Positions 1 through 6,893 of a stretch of DNA of 11,145 bases are shown one piece after another. Location: positions 1 through 11,145 of the forward strand of contig DNKR01000015.1 in the NCBI GenBank assembly GCA_003497135.1. Reading direction: 5' to 3'. The notes beneath the pieces are model-generated. The model was given only the letters and a program-made list of their open reading frames with translations, made no database searches and was not told the DNA's origin. Each line of letters opens with the position of its first letter. Position 1 is the stretch's first letter. The stretch is from Candidatus Uhrbacteria bacterium (GTDB taxonomy: Bacteria > Patescibacteriota > Patescibacteriia > UBA9934 > UBA9568). The position numbers and the translations under genes are program-made.

Positions 1-277
1 CGTCTAACATCATCGTCATTTTGTGGACACCACACCTAATATCCATGGTGTCGCAAAATGACTCATTAGAAACAAGTTCTGTGCCGTCAGTATATGCAAG
101 AATATCTACCGGACAAATTGTATAGCCAAAGCACGGGGTTTTTCCGCCATAGGCAGCGGATCCGCCTTCGGCGGAATACCCCGTGCTATAATTTAAACAC
201 ATTCTTTGAAATTCCGTTAGTAGCCATACTAGTCCCATGGTACATACCATGGGACTACCTCTACCACAAGGAACCAT
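1..277 (-). CDS. Possible partial hypothetical protein, Cys-rich, running off the left edge
   Basis: This minus-strand frame has no stop from an ATG at 277 (just after an in-frame TAA) to the window edge, giving 92 codons and an open end. The predicted peptide has seven cysteines (residues 4, 12, 27, 49, 55, 75, 82). A Gly/Ser/Ala-rich stretch at residues 31-46 is encoded entirely by the palindromic element at 130-187. Residues from about 49 onward (for example ICPVDILAYTDGTELVSNES) look more protein-like than the first 30. No family is recognised. Other in-frame ATGs lie at 250, 238 and 202, so the start is uncertain. No Shine-Dalgarno site is visible. Strong inverted repeats within the frame argue that it may instead be structured non-coding DNA or a decayed gene, because palindromes also remove stop codons from both strands. 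Whether it is coding is unresolved. Confidence 0.3.
   Translation of the reverse strand, partial: MVPCGRGSPMVCTMGLVWLLTEFQRMCLNYSTGYSAEGGSAAYGGKTPCFGYTICPVDILAYTDGTELVSNESFCDTMDIRCGVHKMTMMLD
17..60. repeat. Imperfect inverted repeat (7+7 bp stem)
   Basis: CATTTTG (17-23) and GACACCA (26-32) pair with TGGTGTC (46-52) and CAAAATG (54-60). A 2/1-base internal loop separates the two helices, and the apical loop is 13 bases. Neither strand has a T-run after the stem, so it does not look like an intrinsic terminator. Its role is unknown; it could be an operator or part of a structured RNA. Confidence 0.6.
130..187. repeat. Nested GC-rich palindromic element (three-way-junction fold)
   Basis: Outer arms AGCACGGGGT (130-139) and ACCCCGTGCT (178-187) are perfect 10-bp complements. 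They enclose two small hairpins: TCCGC (143-147) with GCGGA (156-160), and TCCGCC (161-166) with GGCGGA (170-175) around a TTC loop. Alternatively, TTCCGCC (142-148) can pair with GGCGGAA (170-176), which lengthens the outer stem. The element is far richer in G+C than its surroundings and resembles dispersed REP-like or palindromic elements of compact genomes. Only one full copy is in this window. Neither strand shows a clear T-tract beyond the stem, so a terminator role is not supported. Confidence 0.7.
230..257. repeat. Perfect 13-bp inverted repeat with 2-base spacer
   Basis: TAGTCCCATGGTA (230-242) and TACCATGGGACTA (245-257) are exact reverse complements separated by CA. In RNA the hairpin would have a loop of 4-6 bases. 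It lies about 67 bases past the pgi stop. On the minus strand it is followed by GTATGGCTAC rather than a T-tract, so it is not a typical intrinsic terminator. It could be a dimeric-protein operator, a 3'-end stabilising hairpin of the upstream operon, or the footprint of a mobile element. Confidence 0.75.
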
Positions 278-278
278 C

Positions 279-292
279 TGCTTTTACAAGCA
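279..292. repeat. Small 5-bp hairpin
   Basis: TGCTT (279-283) and AAGCA (288-292) flank the 4-base loop TTAC. It is short enough to be chance, but it is the fourth inverted repeat within 300 bases downstream of pgi. Confidence 0.35.
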
Positions 293-323
293 AAACACTG
301 TCTTTGTGTCGTAAAATATATAG

Positions 324-1565
324 CTATGTTTTCTCTAAAATTTTCTTTGCAAGTTTTTTGCTTTCTTCAACTCCTGGCTGGTCAAAAGCATTTACGCCAA
401 GCAAATGGGCAAAATAAACCGTCGCTATTTCAAAGAACATAAACAAAGCCCCGATCGATTCTTCATTGATTTTTGGAATAGTCAAAAGATCGCAAGGCCT
501 ATTTTTGCGCACCAGAGCGCTGATTGTTCCATTGAGCTCTGCTGACATTATCTGATTTAACAGCTTCCCTTTTGCGTAATTCAATTCCGGAGCAATTAAC
601 GGCACAGTAATTTTATTTTTAAAATTTTCTATTTGCAAAAAAGTTATTGCTTTATCTTTTGGCCCGTCAATATACAGCTGTACTTGCGAATGCTGGTCAG
701 TAACTCCGACTCCGGCAATTGGTGTTGGCCCAAAACCGTCTTTACCAAGCGATTCCGCCCATAGCTGGCGCCACCAAAGCGCAAAATCAAACATATTATC
801 TGCATATGGCATAAGCACATGGATGTTCTTGTTGTCTTTAAGCGCCAAATAATGCGCTAACGCGAATTTTGAAGTTATATGCGCAACTGACAGGCCTTTT
901 GTCATGTCTCTCGCTCCTTTGTGAACACTGCCGATATTAATCCCGCTTGCGCAAAGCGGAAACATTGCAACAGAACTTAATACAGAAAATCTTCCGCCAA
1001 CATGCAACGGATGGTCAATAATTGTATAACCGGATTTTTCTGCCAGATTTCTTAATGGATTGCGCGACTGGTCGGTTATTACAAACACTGCTTTTGCGTG
1101 CTTTTTTTCGCCAACAACCTTAATTAGATGTTTGCGCATAATAGCAAAAACAGACATTGTCTCAAGCGTTGAGCCGGATTTTGAAATAACGCAAATAGCA
1201 GTGCGCTTAAAATTGATTTTCCTCGCGAGATCAGCTATTGAGTCAGGGTCAACATTGTTTCCTGCAAATATCAGCTTTGCACCGCGCGCTTGTTTTCCTA
1301 GCGCGTTATAAGCCGCTCTTGCCCCAAGATCAGATCCCCCGATTCCCAAAACAAGCAACGCTTCAAAATTCTTGCGAACCCGCACAGCTTGTTTTTCAAT
1401 AATCTTGCGTTCGCTTGCGTCAAACGGAAGATCTAAGAAATCAAACTGCGAACCACCGGTTTTGTTTAGCATCATTTTTGAAACGCTTGCCAGCACAGCA
1501 TTGCATTTTTTTATCTGCGCAGACTCCCTAAGCAGATTCAATTTGTTGTATTTTATATGCTTCAT
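324..1565 (-). CDS. pgi: Glucose-6-phosphate isomerase
   Basis: This cytoplasmic enzyme interconverts glucose 6-phosphate and fructose 6-phosphate, linking glycolysis with sugar-nucleotide and pentose metabolism. The 413-residue protein is shorter than the roughly 550-residue enterobacterial form and closer to the compact form of many Gram-positives. Visible motifs, in order: GIGGSDLG (74-81) and SKSGSTLET (128-136), both sugar-phosphate binding in the SIS fold; VGGRFSVLS (189-197); QLWAESLGK with the probable catalytic Glu271; TDQHSQ with the ring-opening His292; and the C-terminal signature FDQPGVEESK with Lys403. All key residues are present, so it should be active. The ATG lies two bases after the stop of the FtsQ-like gene, making pgi the last gene of the lysS-led cluster. 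The stop is TAG, and the structured region at 1-323 follows. Confidence 0.97.
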   Translation of the reverse strand: MKHIKYNKLNLLRESAQIKKCNAVLASVSKMMLNKTGGSQFDFLDLPFDASERKIIEKQAVRVRKNFEALLVLGIGGSDLGARAAYNALGKQARGAKLIFAGNNVDPDSIADLARKINFKRTAICVISKSGSTLETMSVFAIMRKHLIKVVGEKKHAKAVFVITDQSRNPLRNLAEKSGYTIIDHPLHVGGRFSVLSSVAMFPLCASGINIGSVHKGARDMTKGLSVAHITSKFALAHYLALKDNKNIHVLMPYADNMFDFALWWRQLWAESLGKDGFGPTPIAGVGVTDQHSQVQLYIDGPKDKAITFLQIENFKNKITVPLIAPELNYAKGKLLNQIMSAELNGTISALVRKNRPCDLLTIPKINEESIGALFMFFEIATVYFAHLLGVNAFDQPGVEESKKLAKKILEKT

Positions 1566-1567
1566 AC

Positions 1568-2461
1568 CTATTTATAATACACCATTTCGCCAAAACGGAG
1601 ATCCACATACTGTAAATCCTTGCTTTCGTCAATGTTATTATCCAAAATAACCCTCAAGCGCATAACTTGGGCTTTTGCATCTTCTTCAAAGCTGAAAAAT
1701 GAATCAAAACCGCCTGATAAATTTGCCGCAATCCATGGCGTTTGCGGAGTTAAAAGCTCAAATGATTTTACAGGAATACTATTTTCATTTAACGCAGAAA
1801 ACAGATCCGTAATTTTTTGGACTATTTGTTCAGAAAGCGCCTCGGTTCCTATTTTTGCATCAGAGCGCGACGCGTCAAACACAATCGGATAAAAAACGCT
1901 TGGAATCGCCGCAGGGTCTGCGCCATCAACTATCCCCTCTCCAAAATGAGCTCTAATCGCCTGCTCTTCAATTGCGCTTGCTTGGCGAATAACAATGCCG
2001 TTTTCATCTGTAAAAAACATGCGATCAGCAGTAATCCACGCAAGCTCTGAAGCGCGTTCTTCTGCTTGTATATTCAACTCGTGTCCGATTACTTCAATCT
2101 GTAAATCATCAAAAGAAGCAACGGACTCAATCTCTTTACGCAATTGCTTATTGCTGAAAAACAATTTATTGCTTTGAGGCAGAACCAGAAGCCTCTTTTT
2201 TGATAATTGCGCAAACGCTTCGTTTTCAATAGCTGTTCTTGAAAATAACATATCCCCGCCGACAGAAACGCTAGTGATTCGAAACATCGGCGCAAAAAGA
2301 AAAAATCCAAAAGCGGCAAAAGCCAAAAGAGCGAGAACTAAAAAATATAATTTTTTTGGCACACGATCTTTTGAATCGCGAATTTTGTGCGGATTCAAAA
2401 ATCGCTTTTGTTTATACTGCTTTAATTCGTGAATTCTAAAAAAATCCCTTCTTTCGCTCAT
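1568..2461 (-). CDS. ftsQ: FtsQ/DivIB-like cell-division protein (POTRA domain)
   Basis: This is probably the bitopic divisome protein that links FtsA/FtsK-side early components to FtsL, FtsB and the septal peptidoglycan synthase. The 297-residue protein has a basic cytoplasmic tail (1-37), one membrane segment (about 38-58), a POTRA domain (about 60-132, beginning FRITSVSVGG), and a beta domain. The transition ERASELAWI...FFTDENGIVI resembles the FtsQ segment with ER, W and D-x-x-G-x-V/I. The C-terminus QYVDLRFGEMVYYK matches the usual FtsQ ending (Y-x-DLR-F/Y). Sequence conservation in this family is low, so the call rests on architecture and these short matches. It sits six bases after alr and two before pgi. 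Placing it beside an alanine racemase fits a peptidoglycan and division role, although the classical dcw partners (ftsA, ftsZ, murC) are not here. Confidence 0.82.
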   Translation of the reverse strand: MSERRDFFRIHELKQYKQKRFLNPHKIRDSKDRVPKKLYFLVLALLAFAAFGFFLFAPMFRITSVSVGGDMLFSRTAIENEAFAQLSKKRLLVLPQSNKLFFSNKQLRKEIESVASFDDLQIEVIGHELNIQAEERASELAWITADRMFFTDENGIVIRQASAIEEQAIRAHFGEGIVDGADPAAIPSVFYPIVFDASRSDAKIGTEALSEQIVQKITDLFSALNENSIPVKSFELLTPQTPWIAANLSGGFDSFFSFEEDAKAQVMRLRVILDNNIDESKDLQYVDLRFGEMVYYK

Positions 2462-2467
2462 ATTATT

Positions 2468-3607
2468 TTAAACCAAAACGCGAGGAATAATCGGATTGAT
2501 TCTTGATACAATCTCGTAATGAATTGTTCCAATGGAATCAGCTATATCTTCTGCGCGCACACGCTGAGAGCCGTCATGCCCTATTAAAACCGCTGTCTCC
2601 CCTTCTTTAACAAGCGGGAGATCAGAAACATCAACCATTATCATATTCATACAAACATTGCCAAGCACTTTGCATACATGGCCTTTAATAAGAACCGTCC
2701 CTATGCGGGACAAGCGCCTGTCAAAACCGTCATAATACCCAACAGGAAGAACTGCAACCATACTGTCTTTTCCAAGAACATCAGTGCCGCCATATCCTAT
2801 TGGCGTGCCTTTTTGCAAAGGTTTAACTTGAGCCACCCGTGTTTTCCATGAAAGCGCGCTTTCAAGCTCAACCCATCGTCCTGATTTTTTTGCCGCTGCT
2901 CGAACATGACGGCTTGGCCAGAACCCGTAAAACGAAATTCCAGTCCTAACAGTATTAAAATGCGTTTGCGGATACAAAATAAGCGCAGCACTGCAAGCTG
3001 CGTGAATATATTTAGGATTATGCCCTGCCAAAACCAATTCGCTGACCGCCTTTTCAAAAACAGCCGTTTGCTCAAAAGTAAAATCAGCGCGATCTGATTC
3101 TTCTGCTCTTGCGAAATGCGTGTAAACGCCTGATAGTTCAACAAAATCTGCGTGTTCAAGCTCTTCAATAAATTCTTGAACATGGCTAGGCAGAATTCCA
3201 AGGCGCGATGTCCCCGTCTCAATTTTGAGATGAATACTCGCTTTTTTACCGGCTTTTTCAGCTGACTCATTGAACTTTTTTATTTGGGCTGTGTCAAATA
3301 CGGCTGTCATTAAATTATTTGAAATAATCTCGCCATATCTGTCTTGAGGCGTATAGCCAATTATCAAAACCGGAATTGTTTTTGAAATGGACCGTACAGA
3401 CAATGCTTCATCAAGATTATCAACAGATATTAAATCAACATTGCAATTGACAGCTGTTTTTGCCGCAATATCAATTCCATGCCCGTACGCATTAGCTTTT
3501 ACAGTCACGCAAAGCTTGGTTTCTTTTGCAAGAAGAGAGCGCAACGCCCGAATATTTTTTTCAAGCGCGCGCTCGTCAATTTCCACCCAAGTCCTGTGCG
3601 TATTCAT
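2468..3607 (-). CDS. alr: Alanine racemase (PLP-dependent)
   Basis: The enzyme interconverts L- and D-alanine, supplying D-Ala for the peptidoglycan stem peptide. The 379-residue protein has the usual length and two-domain layout: an N-terminal PLP barrel and a C-terminal beta domain. The PLP-binding lysine is Lys37 in VTVKANAYGHG. Arg135 in ETGTSRLGI lies near the cofactor pyridine. RTGISFYGFWPS (221-232) is the conserved phosphate-side segment. Tyr272 in IGYGGT is the second catalytic base from the partner subunit. NVCMNMIMVDV (317-327) and the ending IHYEIVSRINPIIPRV are typical of the family. Nothing essential is missing. The ATG lies five bases after the serS stop, and the FtsQ-like gene follows after six bases, so all three are probably co-transcribed. 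A complete alr implies a D-Ala-containing cell wall. Confidence 0.97.
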   Translation of the reverse strand: MNTHRTWVEIDERALEKNIRALRSLLAKETKLCVTVKANAYGHGIDIAAKTAVNCNVDLISVDNLDEALSVRSISKTIPVLIIGYTPQDRYGEIISNNLMTAVFDTAQIKKFNESAEKAGKKASIHLKIETGTSRLGILPSHVQEFIEELEHADFVELSGVYTHFARAEESDRADFTFEQTAVFEKAVSELVLAGHNPKYIHAACSAALILYPQTHFNTVRTGISFYGFWPSRHVRAAAKKSGRWVELESALSWKTRVAQVKPLQKGTPIGYGGTDVLGKDSMVAVLPVGYYDGFDRRLSRIGTVLIKGHVCKVLGNVCMNMIMVDVSDLPLVKEGETAVLIGHDGSQRVRAEDIADSIGTIHYEIVSRINPIIPRVLV

Positions 3608-3612
3608 AATTA

Positions 3613-4935
3613 TTACTTTTTTGGAGGAACAATTCGATCGCCGATATTCATATACGGCCGCAAAACCTCTGGAACAACAACCGAACCATCCGCTTGCTGG
3701 TAGTTTTCTAGAATAGCGACAGGGATGCGGCTCATTGCTATTGCGGTCGCATCGTTCATGTGCACGAATTCTGTTTTTTTATTGCGCTTAACCCTTGTTT
3801 GCAAACGCCGCGACTGATAATCAGTCATCAGATCAGATGTATGCGTTTCTCTGTATTTGTTCTGGCTTGGCATCCAGCACTCAATATCAATTTGCCTAGC
3901 ATCAGGAGCACCCATGTCTCCGGTGCAAATTGCAACTACTCGGTAAGGAAGCCCTAAGCTTTGCACCAAATACTCTTGTATGGCAACAAAAAAATCTTGC
4001 TCTTTGATTGAATCTTCAGGCAAACTGAAAGATTCCATTTCTAACTTATTAAACTGATGCACACGGATCATTCCATGTGTGTCTTTTCCATAAGAACCTG
4101 CCTCTCTTCTAAAAGCAGGTGAAAAGCCGACATATCTGATTGGCATATCTTCTTCTGATAAAATCTCATTCATGTGCAAAGGACCGAGTGTGTGTTCTGC
4201 GCTTCCAACCAGATACAAGTCGTCTTGAGGCAGATAATAGCGTTCATCTTTATCTGCTTCCGATAACCTGGCCATGTCTCTCATAACATCAGGACGGATC
4301 ATAACCGGCGGTACAACAGGAATAAATGGTTTAGCCGAGTAGCCGGGTTCGATTGAATCAGCAATTTTTTTCAAAATTGGTTCTGATGTCAGAATGTCAT
4401 AAACATACTGAACCAAAGCAGATTCCATTCTTGCAAGCGCCCCTTTGATATATACAAAACGAGCGCCGGATACTTGAACTGCTTTTTTCGTATCCAAAAT
4501 ACCGAGCTTCTCGCCAAGTTCAACATGGTCAAGCGGTTTGAAATTAAACACTGTCGGCTCTCCGACATGGCGAATGACTTTATTTTCCGATTCGTTTTTT
4601 CCAATTGGAACATCTTCGGCTGGAATGTTTGGAATCATTCTAAGAAGTTTTTCTAATTCTGCTGACATGGGAGCGAGCGACGCAATAAGCTTGTCTGACT
4701 TTTTATCAAGCTCTTGCATATCTTTGATCAGCTTTTCACGTTCCTTACCAGCGCTGCTTGCTATTAATTTTGATGCCTTGTTTTTTTCTGACTTAATCGC
4801 CTCAACTTGGCCTTGCAACTGGCGCACTTGTTCGTCAATTTTCAAAATCGCATCAACATCAATTTCATGTCCTTTGTTTTTTGATGCTGTGCGGATTAAT
4901 TCTGGGTCTTTTCTTAAAATATTTATGTCTATCAT
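3613..4935 (-). CDS. serS: Serine--tRNA ligase, divergent form
   Basis: This class II aminoacyl-tRNA synthetase charges tRNA-Ser with serine. The 440 residues include the N-terminal antiparallel coiled-coil arm that contacts the long variable arm of tRNA-Ser (about 28-100), then the catalytic core. Motif 2 is clear (FRREAGSYGKDTHGMIRVHQ, 275-294). The C-terminal part ILENYQQADGSVVVPEVLRP (409-428) is canonical. Several positions differ from the usual bacterial consensus: the serine-binding T-x-E is SAE (245-247), the region that normally reads GTGxLPK is RPDVMRDMARLSEADKD (214-230), and motif 3, usually NG-x(6)-GR, is MNDATAIAMSR (393-403), lacking the glycine before Arg. The arginine and the glutamate are kept, so activity is likely. 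It lies 18 bases after the RibL-like gene and five before alr. Confidence 0.95.
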   Translation of the reverse strand: MIDINILRKDPELIRTASKNKGHEIDVDAILKIDEQVRQLQGQVEAIKSEKNKASKLIASSAGKEREKLIKDMQELDKKSDKLIASLAPMSAELEKLLRMIPNIPAEDVPIGKNESENKVIRHVGEPTVFNFKPLDHVELGEKLGILDTKKAVQVSGARFVYIKGALARMESALVQYVYDILTSEPILKKIADSIEPGYSAKPFIPVVPPVMIRPDVMRDMARLSEADKDERYYLPQDDLYLVGSAEHTLGPLHMNEILSEEDMPIRYVGFSPAFRREAGSYGKDTHGMIRVHQFNKLEMESFSLPEDSIKEQDFFVAIQEYLVQSLGLPYRVVAICTGDMGAPDARQIDIECWMPSQNKYRETHTSDLMTDYQSRRLQTRVKRNKKTEFVHMNDATAIAMSRIPVAILENYQQADGSVVVPEVLRPYMNIGDRIVPPKK

Positions 4936-4953
4936 ATTGTTTTGCTTTTTGAG

Positions 4954-5358
4954 CTATTTACTCAACAAAGATGATTTATATTGCTCGGGATGAAACGGAT
5001 CTATCACAGCTGTTTTGATATTAAGATTATTATCTTTTATCCAGTTTATAAAATCTTCCGCAAGCTCTGACTGGTCGTACCCAAACGCGATCACATCAGG
5101 ATTTTTTTCTTTAACAATTATATAAGTTCCGATTTCTTTGTCAGACAAAACAACTTCGTTTGCAATTCCTGTTTTTCGAACATTTTCCATTCTTTGATAC
5201 TGGTCTTCTACCGGCTTCTTTTTCTTGATCATTTCGACATACTCATCCAAAGCAACAACAGCTATTAGCTCATCGGCCAATTCTTTTGCTTTTGTTAAAA
5301 AGAACTTATGCCCTTCATGAAGCACATCAAAAGTGCCGAAAACAAGCGCTTTTGCCAT
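4954..5358 (-). CDS. Cytidylyltransferase-family protein (RibL/TagD-like)
   Basis: This small nucleotidyltransferase belongs to the HxGH superfamily. In 134 residues it has the nucleotide-binding GTFDVLHEGH motif (8-17), a KKKKP basic stretch (45-49), FGYDQ (92-96) and a C-terminal YKSSLL (127-132). The GYDQ and SSL elements resemble archaeal-type FAD synthetase RibL, which adenylates FMN. The relative TagD makes CDP-glycerol for teichoic acids and usually ends with RTxGISTT, which is absent here. The substrate cannot be settled from sequence, so no symbol is given; FMN adenylyl transfer is the more likely of the two. The start at 5358 has AGGA nine bases upstream, the only credible Shine-Dalgarno site in this cluster. 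It is two bases after lysS and 18 before serS. Confidence 0.88.
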   Translation of the reverse strand: MAKALVFGTFDVLHEGHKFFLTKAKELADELIAVVALDEYVEMIKKKKPVEDQYQRMENVRKTGIANEVVLSDKEIGTYIIVKEKNPDVIAFGYDQSELAEDFINWIKDNNLNIKTAVIDPFHPEQYKSSLLSK

Positions 5359-5360
5359 AA

Positions 5361-6830
5361 TTATTTTTCCTGCTCATTCTTGAGCGTTGGAAACAAAATT
5401 ACCTCTTTTATGTTGTGCGTATCAGTAAAAATACTGGTCAGCCGATCAATACCTATACCGAACCCTGCCGTAGGCGGCATGCCGTGCATAAGCGCCTCAA
5501 CATAATCAGAATCAAACGGTTGCGCTTCTGCATCCCCTCCCTCGCGCGCATCTTGTTGCTGGCGGAATCGCTCTTCTTGGTCAAGCGGGTCATTGAGCTC
5601 GGAGAACGCGTTTACAACTTCCATGCCGTCAATAAGCAACTGGAACCTCTCTACAACTTTTGGATTGCTTTGTTTCTTTTTGGCAAGCGGAGAAAGTTCA
5701 ACAGGATGATCAATCAAAAACATTGGCTGGACAAGGTGGGGTCTGGTTGTTTCTTTGTAGATCTCATCCAATAACTTTCCATAGCTCCATGTTTTATCAA
5801 ATTCTATTCCTATATTTTTTGCTGATTTTCGCGCGTCTTCTATTCCTTCAAATTCATTAATGTCTATTTTTGCGTGAGCCAAAACCGCGTCTCTGAATGT
5901 GATTCGTTCGTATGGAGGAGTAAAATCCAAAATTTTCCCGGCATAAGATACCGCAGAAGAATCTTTTCCAGAAGCAACGGCGAGTTTTGGCATAAGCTGT
6001 TCAATCATTTCCATCAACTGTTCGTAATCCATGTACGCCTGATAACCTTCAACCTGCGTAAATTCAGGGTTGTGGCTGTGATCAACCCCTTCGTTTCTAA
6101 AACATTTTGCAAACTCAAAAACCCGTTCAAAGCCGCCGACTATCAAGCGCTTCAAAAACAATTCTGGCGCGACCCTTAAATACATGTCCATTTCAAGAGC
6201 GTTGTGATGTGTTACAAACGGCTTTGCGCTTGCACCGCCAGCCAATGTTTGCAATATAGGGGTCTCAACTTCCATATATCCGTTTTCGCGCAAAAAATTT
6301 CGAATGGTTTGGACAATTGCGTCTCTTGTAATAAAATTAGAACGCACTTGCGGATTTGCTATTAAGTCAAGGTATCTTTTTCTGAATCTTGCTTCTATGT
6401 CAGAAAGCCCATGCCACTTTTCTGGAAGCGGAAGCAGCGCTTTTGACAACAATACGATTCCGGATGCAAGAATGCTTTTTTGGCTTGTTTTGGTTGTAAA
6501 TGCGGTTCCTGATATTTGCAAAAAATCAGCAATGTCAAATTTATTTACTATTGAATCAAAAACATCATCGCCTACTGCGTCTTTTTTGCATACGGCTTGC
6601 ATGCGCTCTGTGCCGTCTTCAAGATCCAAAAAAGCAACTCCGCCGTGCACCCTTCGCGACCTAACTCTTCCGACTATTGTAAACGGATCATGGGACTCTT
6701 CAAGCTGTTGAAAAGCGCTAAGAGCGCGCGCAATCGTATGTGTGCGCAAAGAACGCGCAGGATACGCGTTTATGCCGTTTTTTTGAATTTGCGAGAGCCG
6801 TTCCCGCCTTGCCGCTTCTTCATCAATCAT
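5361..6830 (-). CDS. lysS: Lysine--tRNA ligase, class II
   Basis: The enzyme activates lysine and charges tRNA-Lys. The 489-residue protein has normal length and layout: an N-terminal helix ending NAYPARSLRT, an OB-fold anticodon-binding domain (about 50-135), then the class II catalytic core. Motif 1 is around NGYMEVETPIL (183-193), motif 2 is FRNEGVDHSHNPEFT (244-258), and motif 3 is GFGIGIDRL (456-464). The segments APELFLKRL and MEVVNAFSELNDP (403-415) are also characteristic. No active-site residue appears lost. It is the first gene of a six-gene cluster and has a strong promoter at 6861-6888. Its leader is about 25 bases, without a Shine-Dalgarno site. The RibL-like gene begins two bases after its TAA stop. 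Confidence 0.98.
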   Translation of the reverse strand: MIDEEAARRERLSQIQKNGINAYPARSLRTHTIARALSAFQQLEESHDPFTIVGRVRSRRVHGGVAFLDLEDGTERMQAVCKKDAVGDDVFDSIVNKFDIADFLQISGTAFTTKTSQKSILASGIVLLSKALLPLPEKWHGLSDIEARFRKRYLDLIANPQVRSNFITRDAIVQTIRNFLRENGYMEVETPILQTLAGGASAKPFVTHHNALEMDMYLRVAPELFLKRLIVGGFERVFEFAKCFRNEGVDHSHNPEFTQVEGYQAYMDYEQLMEMIEQLMPKLAVASGKDSSAVSYAGKILDFTPPYERITFRDAVLAHAKIDINEFEGIEDARKSAKNIGIEFDKTWSYGKLLDEIYKETTRPHLVQPMFLIDHPVELSPLAKKKQSNPKVVERFQLLIDGMEVVNAFSELNDPLDQEERFRQQQDAREGGDAEAQPFDSDYVEALMHGMPPTAGFGIGIDRLTSIFTDTHNIKEVILFPTLKNEQEK

Positions 6831-6838
6831 AAATATAA

Positions 6839-6863
6839 AATAGCCATATTAAACACGGCTATT
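6839..6863 (-). terminator. Probable weak intrinsic terminator of greA, overlapping the lysS promoter
   Basis: On the minus strand AATAGCC (6863-6857) pairs with GGCTATT (6845-6839) as a 7-bp stem with an 11-base loop, followed by TTATATTT just before the lysS ATG. The left arm overlaps the lysS -10 box and so lies upstream of the predicted lysS transcription start. Read-through RNA from greA would contain the whole hairpin; lysS's own transcript would lack the left arm. The stem is AT-rich and weak. It could instead be a DNA operator. Confidence 0.4.
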
Positions 6864-6888
6864 ATACCAAATAACGCTAGCCAGTCAA
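6861..6888 (-). promoter_or_regulatory. Sigma70-type promoter of the lysS cluster
   Basis: Minus strand: -35 TTGACT (6888-6883, five of six consensus bases), a 16-base spacer, and a perfect -10 TATAAT (6866-6861). Transcription would start near 6855, about 25 bases before the lysS ATG. It lies in the gap after the greA stop and probably drives lysS through pgi. Confidence 0.78.
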
Positions 6889-6893
6889 AGCAG

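Noticed and set aside
130..187. Intrinsic terminator of pgi in the GC-rich palindrome
   Set aside because: On the minus strand the stem is followed by TTGGCTATAC rather than a T-tract, and the stem is interrupted by the inner hairpins.
2..220. GTCTAAC (2-8) and GTTAG (216-220), resembling integron attC core sites
   Set aside because: The second half does not fit GTTRRRY (GTTAGTA), the spacing exceeds typical attC lengths, and no integrase or cassette genes are visible.
94..417. 107-codon plus-strand frame
   Set aside because: It runs antisense into the end of pgi and through the palindromes. The peptide shows no family features and no promoter or ribosome site precedes it.
5460..5486. Short GC-rich dyad TGCCG-TAGG-CGGCA in lysS
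   Set aside because: It is explained by the conserved codons for GMPPTAGFG in motif 3.
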